Positions 29,193-39,322 of a stretch of 39,322 nt of DNA are shown piece after piece; positions within the stretch are counted from its first letter, which is position 1; each line of letters opens with the position of its first letter. Source of the stretch: an actinobacterium SCGC AAA027-J17 (GTDB lineage: Bacteria; Actinomycetota; Actinomycetes; Nanopelagicales; Nanopelagicaceae); the NCBI GenBank assembly GCA_000383815.1, contig KB912813.1, forward strand, positions 1-39,322, read 5' to 3'. The notes under the pieces were generated by a model. The model was given only the letters and a program-made list of their open reading frames with translations. It was not told the origin of the DNA and did no database searches. The translations under genes were made by a program, and so were the position numbers.

Positions 29193-30222
29193 GAGACTCC
29201 CTTCACTAATGCATCTCCAATTTCAGAGGTTGATCTCTTTTTATCCCCACGTGCTGCTAAATCTTTAGCTACCGCACTTTCCACATCAGTTGCAGCTTGT
29301 GTTTGCCCTAGGTGATTTAACATCATGGCAATTGATAAAACTGTTGCAGTTGGATCGGCTAGATTTTTTCCAGCAATATCTGGGGCTGAGCCATGTACTG
29401 GCTCAAACATCGATGGAAAAGCACCTGTTGGATTGATATTTCCACTTGCCGCTAAACCAATTCCGCCACAGATTGCAGCTGCGATATCGGTAATGATGTC
29501 GCCAAATAGGTTATCGGTAACAACCACATCAAATCGCTCTGGGTTGGTGACAAAAAACATCGAAGCGGCATCAACATGTAGGTAATCAGTGGTCACATCT
29601 GGAAAATCCTTAGCAACCTCATTAAACACCCGAGTCCATAATCCACCAGCTCTAGTTAAGACATTGTTTTTATGTACAAGGGTAAGTTTTTTGCGCGGTC
29701 TATCCATAGCTCGATTAAAGGCATCTCTAATTACTCGCTCAACACCTTTATAGGTATTAATTGACTCTTCAATGGCTAACTCTTTATTTGTGCCCTCATC
29801 TTTTATTGATCCTGCGCCAACATATAAACCTTCAGTTCCCTCACGGACTACAACAAAATCAATTCCCTTATTATTGGTGATTGGTGAGGTAACTCCTGGA
29901 AACAACTTTGCTGGGCGAAGATTTATATAGTGTTCAAAGGCAAATCTAAGTTTAAGTAACAATCCTCGCTCTAATACCCCACTTGGCACAGTTGGATCTC
30001 CAACAGCACCTAATAAAATCACATCAGCTTTTGCAAGCTCTACCATAACTGAATCAGGCAAGGTTTCCTTGGTCTTATGCCAGTAGGCAGCGCCTAACTC
30101 ATAATTAGTTTTCTTAAACTCTAAATCATATTTCTGAGAAACAGCATCTAATACCCGCAAGCCTTGAGTTACTACCTCAGGACCGATGCCATCTCCTGGA
30201 ATTGTGGCTAATTTAAAAGTTT

Positions 30223-30226
<4 letters not shown>
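29189..30226 (-). CDS. leuB: 3-isopropylmalate dehydrogenase (may also serve citramalate pathway)
   Basis: [71 protein letters not shown]. Confidence 0.94.
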
Positions 30227-33424
<3,198 letters not shown>

Positions 33425-33425
<1 letters not shown>

Positions 33426-35161
33426 TACAACTCCTGTGAATCCCAAACTGGTGCCATAGATCTAGCAACAGTTATATCGTCATTTGAAGTTCCTGCTGCC
33501 ACCATCGGCCAAACCATCGCATCACGGTGAACATTAAAATCAACCACAACTGGTCGATCATTAATTGCCATCGCATCCTCAATTGTCTTATCAACATCGG
33601 CTGGGCTTTCACACCGCAATCCCACACAACCCATCGCCTCAGCTAATAATTTGAAATCTGGAATCCGCTTTGAGTGCAGATCTGTATTTGAATACCGTTG
33701 GTTATAGAACAAGGTTTGCCATTGGCGAACCATGCCAAGGGACTCATTATTAATTACCGCAACCTTGATTGGAATATTATTTAGAGCGCAAGTTACCAAC
33801 TCCTGGTTTGTCATTTGAAAACACCCATCACCATCAATTGCCCATACCGTTGCATCAGGTGCGCCAACCTTGGCACCCATCGCAGCTGGAACTGCATAAC
33901 CCATAGTTCCCAAGCCACCTGAGTTAAGCCAGGTTCTTGGTTTTTCATATCCAATAAATTGGGATGCCCACATCTGATGTTGGCCAACACCTGCTGCAAA
34001 AATTGTATCTGGGCCTGAGATCTTGCCAATTCTTTCAATTACATATTGTGGTGAGACAGAACCATCTGCTGGTTTGTCATAACCTAGTGGAAACTTTTTG
34101 CGCCAGCCATAAACCTCATTAAGCCAAGGGGTTAAATCTGGCGCAGATTTTGCAAGTGCAACCTTAGTTGCAGGTACTAATACCCGTAGCGTATTTTTCA
34201 AATCTCCAATTAATGCCACATCAGCATGACGATTCTTACCAATCTCAGCTGGATCAATATCGGCGTGAATTATCTTTGCATTTGGCGCAAAGGTAGAAAG
34301 CTTTCCAGTCACGCGATCATCAAATCTTGCACCCAAAGTAATTAATAGATCAGCTTTTTGTAATGCAGTTACCGCTGCCACTGTGCCATGCATTCCTGGC
34401 ATGCCAAGATGTTGTTGATGTGAATCAGGAAATGCTCCACGTGCCATTAAAGTAGTTACAACTGGTGCGCCTGTAACTTGGGCTAATTGCATTAACTCAG
34501 CTGCAGCCTCTGCCTTAATTACTCCGCCACCAACATATAACACTGGCTTTTTTGACTGGGCAATCAAAGCTGCGGCATCTCTTACCGCCTCACTCTTTGG
34601 CTCCATCACTGGGTTATAGCCAGCCAGTGAGACTGTGTGCGGGTAATCAAAGGTTGTCTCTTTTTGCAATGCATCCTTTGCAATATCAACTAAGACCGCA
34701 CCTGGTCGACCAGTGCTTGCAATATGAAAGGCTTCAGCAATTGCTCGTGGAATATCCTTTGGATCGGTAATCAAATAATTGTGTTTTGTAACTGGCATTG
34801 TCACACCGCGAATATCTGCCTCTTGGAAGGCGTCCGTACCAATTGCAGCAGATGGCACCTGACCTGTGATGGCAACAATTGGAACTGAATCCATCTGTGC
34901 ATCAGCAAGTGGTGTTACTAAATTTGTGGCACCAGGACCTGAGGTGGCAATACAAACACCAACTCGACCAGTTGCTTGGGCATAACCAGTTGCAGCATGA
35001 CCTGCCCCTTGTTCATGTCTAACTAATATGTGTCTAATCTTGGAATCAAAGATGGGGTCATAAGCAGGCAGGATCGCACCTCCTGGAATGCCGAACATAA
35101 CTTCGACACCAGCGGCCTCAAGTGCGTTAACTAAACTCTGCGCACCGTTGATCTTGCTCAT
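33425..35161 (-). CDS. ilvB: Acetolactate synthase large subunit
   Basis: ThDP enzyme: [78 protein letters not shown]. Confidence 0.97.
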
Positions 35162-35197
35162 CGCTTCCCTTCTTAAGTTGTGCCCATCTAAAGCAAA

Positions 35198-35221
35198 ACC
35201 CCTCAGTTTTATCTGAGGGGT
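35198..35221 (-). terminator. Rho-independent terminator/attenuator upstream of ilvB
   Basis: Transcribed (- strand) ACCCCTCAG-ATAAAA-CTGAGGGGT followed by TTTGCTTT; 9-bp perfect stem, 6-nt loop; 36 nt upstream of the ilvB start codon. Confidence 0.88.
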
Positions 35222-35240
35222 GCGAACTAACTTTTTCTAG

Positions 35241-35315
35241 TTAGCGCGCACGCTCAATAATCACCACGACCACTGATGTGATCACGATTTGTGAGATAAG
35301 TGAGCTCTTCTTCAT
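35241..35315 (-). CDS. ilv operon leader peptide, 24 aa: MKKSSLISQIVITSVVVVIIERAR
   Basis: Translated by hand from - strand ATGAAGAAGAGCTCACTTATCTCACAAATCGTGATCACATCAGTGGTCGTGGTGATTATTGAGCGTGCGCGCTAA. VVVVII regulatory codon run, directly upstream of a terminator hairpin and ilvB. Confidence 0.85.
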   Translation of the reverse strand: MKKSSLISQIVITSVVVVIIERAR

Positions 35316-35403
35316 GGCCTTAGTTTCGCAGGTGTTAGATGTAGTAGTCAACTCCTGAGATAGCAATCTCAGTATTTGAGCCTAGGCAGATAACGAAAAA
35401 GTA

Positions 35404-37095
35404 TTAATCACAGACCGCACCCTTTGAAGCACTGCCAACTAATTTTGAGTACTTGGCTAATACGCCACGGCGGTACTTATGGGTTAGTGGTTTAAAGTTT
35501 TTTCTGCGCTGATTCATCTCATCTTCATTAACTAAGAGATCTAAGGTGCGCGCCTTTACATCAATTCTTACACGATCACCATTTTTAACAAATGCAATTG
35601 GTCCACCATCTACCGCCTCAGGTGAAACATGGCCAACACATAGTCCAGTTGTGCCACCAGAGAATCTGCCATCGGTTAGCAATAAAACAGATTTACCAAG
35701 ACCAGCACCTTTTATCGCGCCAGTGATCATTAACATTTCACGCATACCAGGTCCACCTTTTGGACCTTCATATCTGATTACTACAACATCACCAGCAACA
35801 ATTGATCCATTCTCCAATGCATCCATTGCAGCTTGCTCTCTTTCAAAAACTTTGGCAGGTCCTTCAAATAGATCAACCCCAATTCCAGCTGTTTTACAAA
35901 CCGCGCCCTCTGGCGTTAATGAACCATTAAGAATTGTTATGCCACCACCGATAGAGATTGGATTTTTAACCGCTTTAAGAATCTCACCATCTGGATCTGG
36001 TGGAGTTATATCCTTTAGATTTTCAGCCATAGTTTTACCGGTAACAGTCAAACACTCACCATGTAAAAGTCCGGCATCAAGTAGGGCTCTTAGAATTACT
36101 GGAATTCCACCGACCTTATCAACATCTGTCATTACATACTTACCAAATGGTTTTAAGTCGCCAAGTAGTGGAACCTTTGCGCCAACTCGCTCAAAATCCT
36201 CAAGAGTTAAATCAACCTCTGCCTCATGGGCAATTGCTAATAGGTGAAGAACTGCATTGGTTGAGCCACCTAATGCCATCAAAATTGTGATCGCATTTTC
36301 AAAAGCTTTTTTAGTCAAAATTTGTCTAGTAGTAATTCCTTTACGGATTAACTCAACTACCGCTGCGCCAGATTTGATTGCATAATCATCACGACGCCGA
36401 TCAATTGATGGTGGTGATGCAGAACCAGGAAGTGATAATCCGATCGCCTCACCAATTGCTGCCATTGTGTTTGCGGTGTACATGCCACCACAAGCGCCTT
36501 CGCCCGGACAAATAGCTCTTTCAATTTTGTCGACCTCAGCCTCTGAAATCAATCCGCGAGCGCAAGCACCCACCGCCTCAAAAGCATCAATGATTGTTAC
36601 ATCTCTACCATCAACCTTGCCCGGCATGATTGATCCTGCGTAAACAAATACCGATGCCACATCTAATCTAGCTGCAGCCATCATCATTCCTGGCAATGAT
36701 TTATCGCATCCGGCAAATGTAACCATGCCATCTAAACGCTCTGCCTGCATTACCGCCTCAACTGAGTCAGCAATTACCTCACGTGATACTAAGGAAAAGT
36801 GCATTCCTTCATGTCCCATTGAGATGCCATCTGATACTGAGATAGTTCCAAATTGCATTGGAAAACCACCAGCTTCAATTACACCTTTTTTAGATGCCTT
36901 TGCCAATCTATCTAAGGACAAATTACAAGGAGTGATCTCATTCCAAGAGGATGCAATACCAATCTGAGCCTTTGCAAAATCCTCATCTTTAAATCCAACC
37001 GCGCGCAACATTCCTCGCGCCGGTGCCCGCTCTAAGCCATCGGTGACTAAGCCAGATCTTGGCTTCATCTTATTTATCGGCTTTTGATCACTCAT
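35404..37095 (-). CDS. ilvD: Dihydroxy-acid dehydratase
   Basis: [91 protein letters not shown]. Confidence 0.97.
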   Translation of the reverse strand: MSDQKPINKMKPRSGLVTDGLERAPARGMLRAVGFKDEDFAKAQIGIASSWNEITPCNLSLDRLAKASKKGVIEAGGFPMQFGTISVSDGISMGHEGMHFSLVSREVIADSVEAVMQAERLDGMVTFAGCDKSLPGMMMAAARLDVASVFVYAGSIMPGKVDGRDVTIIDAFEAVGACARGLISEAEVDKIERAICPGEGACGGMYTANTMAAIGEAIGLSLPGSASPPSIDRRRDDYAIKSGAAVVELIRKGITTRQILTKKAFENAITILMALGGSTNAVLHLLAIAHEAEVDLTLEDFERVGAKVPLLGDLKPFGKYVMTDVDKVGGIPVILRALLDAGLLHGECLTVTGKTMAENLKDITPPDPDGEILKAVKNPISIGGGITILNGSLTPEGAVCKTAGIGVDLFEGPAKVFEREQAAMDALENGSIVAGDVVVIRYEGPKGGPGMREMLMITGAIKGAGLGKSVLLLTDGRFSGGTTGLCVGHVSPEAVDGGPIAFVKNGDRVRIDVKARTLDLLVNEDEMNQRRKNFKPLTHKYRRGVLAKYSKLVGSASKGAVCD

Positions 37096-37104
37096 AAGAT
37101 TAGT

Positions 37105-38601
37105 TTATTGCCCTAAATGCTTAAGTAGAAGTTCACGCACTCTAGCTGCATCTGCTTGCCCGCCAGTTAATTTCATTACCGCGCCAATTAGCGCACCAGC
37201 TGCTGGAATATTGCCATCCCTAACTTTTTGCGCAGTCTCAGCAGATGCTGCAATCGCAGTTTCAATCGCCTTCATCAGCTCTGAATCATCTGAGACAACC
37301 TTAAGTCCCCGCTTTGCAATTACCTCACTTGGGGAGCCCTCTTTGGCAATTACGCCCTCAACAACTTGTCGGGCTAATTTGTCAGTTAACTCACCCTTTG
37401 CAATTAACTCAATAATTTGAGCAACATCTTTTACAGTCATTAACTCAGTTGGGGGAACAGCTTTGTCATTTGCAATTCTTGAGATCTCACCTAACCACCA
37501 AGATCTAGCCTTTGTTGGATCTGCGCCAAGTAAAACTGTTTGTTCAACTGTATCTAGCAGCTCAGCATTAACCATTGCATTCATCTCTTTATCTGGCACA
37601 GCCCAAGCAGTTTGCAATCGCTTTCTGCGATCTGCTGGTTTTTCTGGCAATAAAGTACGAAGCTCTTCAATCCATTTTGCATCAGGGACAACTGGTACTA
37701 AATCTGGCTCTGGGAAGTATCGGTAATCCTCAGCCTGCTCCTTTGATCTACCAGGTCTAGTTTCACCACTTTCCTCTAGGAAGTGACGAGTCTCCTGCAC
37801 AATCTTTTCGCCACTTTCTAATCTATTTGCATGTCTAATAATTTCACCTGTTACTGCGCGCTCAACTGAACGAAGTGAGTTAACATTTTTTGTCTCACTT
37901 CTGGTGCCAAGTTTTCCACTGCCAATCTTTGATAATGACAAGTTCACATCACATCTAAGCGAGCCTTGCTCCATCTTTACATCAGAGACTTTCAAGGACC
38001 GCAAAATATCTCGCAATGTTGCAACATAAGCCCGGGCAACTAATGGAGCGTATTTTCCAGTGTTTGGCACAATCTTGGTAACAATTTCAACAAGTGGAAT
38101 ACCTGCTCGGTTGTAATCTAAAAGTGAGTGATCAGCACCATGAATTCGGCCAGTAGCACCACCAACATGTAGTGATTTACCGGTGTCCTCCTCCATATGA
38201 ACTCGCTCAATTTCAACTCTAAATACCTTATTTCCCACATCTGTCTCTACCTCAACATCAAGAAAGCCATTTACGCAGATTGGTTCATCATATTGAGAGG
38301 TTTGAAAATTCTTTGGCATATCTGGGTAGAAGTAATTCTTGCGAGCAAATCTAGAAAATGGTGCGATTGAACAATTCAATGCAAGGCCAATTAATATCGA
38401 GCTTTCAATTGCGCGCTTGTTAACAACTGGAAGTGAGCCAGGAAGTCCAAGACAAACAGGGCAGGTTTGGGTATTTGGTTGGGCGCCAAACTCAGTTGCA
38501 CAACCACAAAACATCTTTGATTTTGTATTTAACTCAACATGCACCTCAAGGCCAAGGGTTGGCTCATAGATTGCTAGTGCAGAATCGTAATTTAAACTCA
38601 T
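37105..38601 (-). CDS. gatB: Aspartyl/glutamyl-tRNA(Asn/Gln) amidotransferase subunit B (start at internal [27 protein letters not shown])
   Basis: [64 protein letters not shown]; 4-bp overlap with gatA. Confidence 0.97.
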   Translation of the reverse strand: MSLNYDSALAIYEPTLGLEVHVELNTKSKMFCGCATEFGAQPNTQTCPVCLGLPGSLPVVNKRAIESSILIGLALNCSIAPFSRFARKNYFYPDMPKNFQTSQYDEPICVNGFLDVEVETDVGNKVFRVEIERVHMEEDTGKSLHVGGATGRIHGADHSLLDYNRAGIPLVEIVTKIVPNTGKYAPLVARAYVATLRDILRSLKVSDVKMEQGSLRCDVNLSLSKIGSGKLGTRSETKNVNSLRSVERAVTGEIIRHANRLESGEKIVQETRHFLEESGETRPGRSKEQAEDYRYFPEPDLVPVVPDAKWIEELRTLLPEKPADRRKRLQTAWAVPDKEMNAMVNAELLDTVEQTVLLGADPTKARSWWLGEISRIANDKAVPPTELMTVKDVAQIIELIAKGELTDKLARQVVEGVIAKEGSPSEVIAKRGLKVVSDDSELMKAIETAIAASAETAQKVRDGNIPAAGALIGAVMKLTGGQADAARVRELLLKHLGQ

Positions 38602-39322
38602 TTTGATCCTGCTAGCTTTGGTGCAAAATCTAGAATTGGTTTGCCCCACTTTGAAAGTAGTGCTGCCTCTAACGCTCCACCAACTAAATACATTCGATCA
38701 TCCTTCATCGCAGGTGACATGATTTGAAAACCAACTGGCAAATTATCTTCCTCAGCTAAGCCACATGGCAGACTCATGCCGCCAATTCCTGCCATATTTA
38801 CTGGAATTGTTGCAATATCATTTAAATACATAGCTAGTGGATCATTACTTTTTTCACCAATTTTAAATGCGGTAGTTGGCGCAGTTGGTGAGACTAAAAC
38901 ATCACATTTAGCAAAGGCATTATCAAAATCTTGCTTGATTAATGTGCGCACCTTTTGTGCTGAACCATAATAAGCATCGTAATAACCGGAAGAGAGCGCA
39001 TAAGTACCAAGAATTATTCGGCGCTTAACCTCACGGCCAAAGCCTGCTTGTCTAGTTAAATTCATTACCTCTTCAGCGCTCTTAACCCCATCATCGCCAA
39101 CTCTTAAGCCAAATCGAATGGAGTCAAATCTTGCTAAGTTTGATGAGCACTCACTTGGGGCAATTAGGTAATAAGCAGCTAGGGCGTACTCAAAGTTTGG
39201 GCAAGAGACTTCAATAATCTCAGCACCTAACTTAACTAACTCAGCAATCGCCTCATTAAATTTATTCTCAACTCCCTTTTGATATCCATCCCCTGATAAT
39301 TGTTTTACAACGCCAATCTTCA
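38598..39322 (-). CDS. gatA: Aspartyl/glutamyl-tRNA amidotransferase subunit A, C-terminal part (5' end outside window)
   Basis: [63 protein letters not shown]; frame open to the window edge. Confidence 0.95.
   Translation of the reverse strand, partial: KIGVVKQLSGDGYQKGVENKFNEAIAELVKLGAEIIEVSCPNFEYALAAYYLIAPSECSSNLARFDSIRFGLRVGDDGVKSAEEVMNLTRQAGFGREVKRRIILGTYALSSGYYDAYYGSAQKVRTLIKQDFDNAFAKCDVLVSPTAPTTAFKIGEKSNDPLAMYLNDIATIPVNMAGIGGMSLPCGLAEEDNLPVGFQIMSPAMKDDRMYLVGGALEAALLSKWGKPILDFAPKLAGSK

Noticed and set aside
35355-35372. CTGAGAT-TGCT-ATCTCAG inverted repeat between ilvD and the ilv leader
   Set aside because: A 7-bp stem without a T-tract; could be a weak ilvD terminator or an operator, but evidence is insufficient. 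A nearby TTGACT has no well-spaced -10 that I can defend.
35546-36247. 233-aa antisense ORF inside ilvD
   Set aside because: Complement of a strongly conserved ilvD frame; Ser/Pro/Thr-rich shadow composition typical of antisense frames here.

Overview
The window looks like part of a small, low-GC actinobacterial chromosome. Gene content and protein style suggest the freshwater acI/Nanopelagicales group, but that lineage call is inference. Left to right: (1) a + strand translation operon, nusA(partial)-ylxR-infB-rbfA-truB-ribF; (2) a - strand polyamine/GABA island with a guanidino-ureohydrolase, an M6-like secreted protein, potC, potB, potA, potD and patD; (3) a - strand ferric-iron ABC transporter; (4) a - strand rpsB-tsf-pyrH-frr-cdsA-rlmN operon; (5) a - strand branched-chain amino acid block, ilvB-ilvN-ilvC-serA-leuB-ilvE-cimA, running on into xerC and a methyltransferase; (6) ilvD, gatB and partial gatA on the - strand. 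Most of it is core housekeeping DNA. I saw no CRISPR array, transposase, tRNA/rRNA gene or obvious defence system. The best second-look items are: a RibF::GabT chimeric ORF that marks a rearrangement or assembly breakpoint; an ilv attenuator with a leader peptide (MKKSSLISQIVITSVVVVIIERAR) absent from the ORF track; a structured rpsB 5' leader with a GNRA-capped hairpin and possible alternative pairings; an iron-transport permease whose natural start appears to be ATA within an ATAA overlap; and a 13-bp perfect inverted repeat just upstream of the iron transporter operon.
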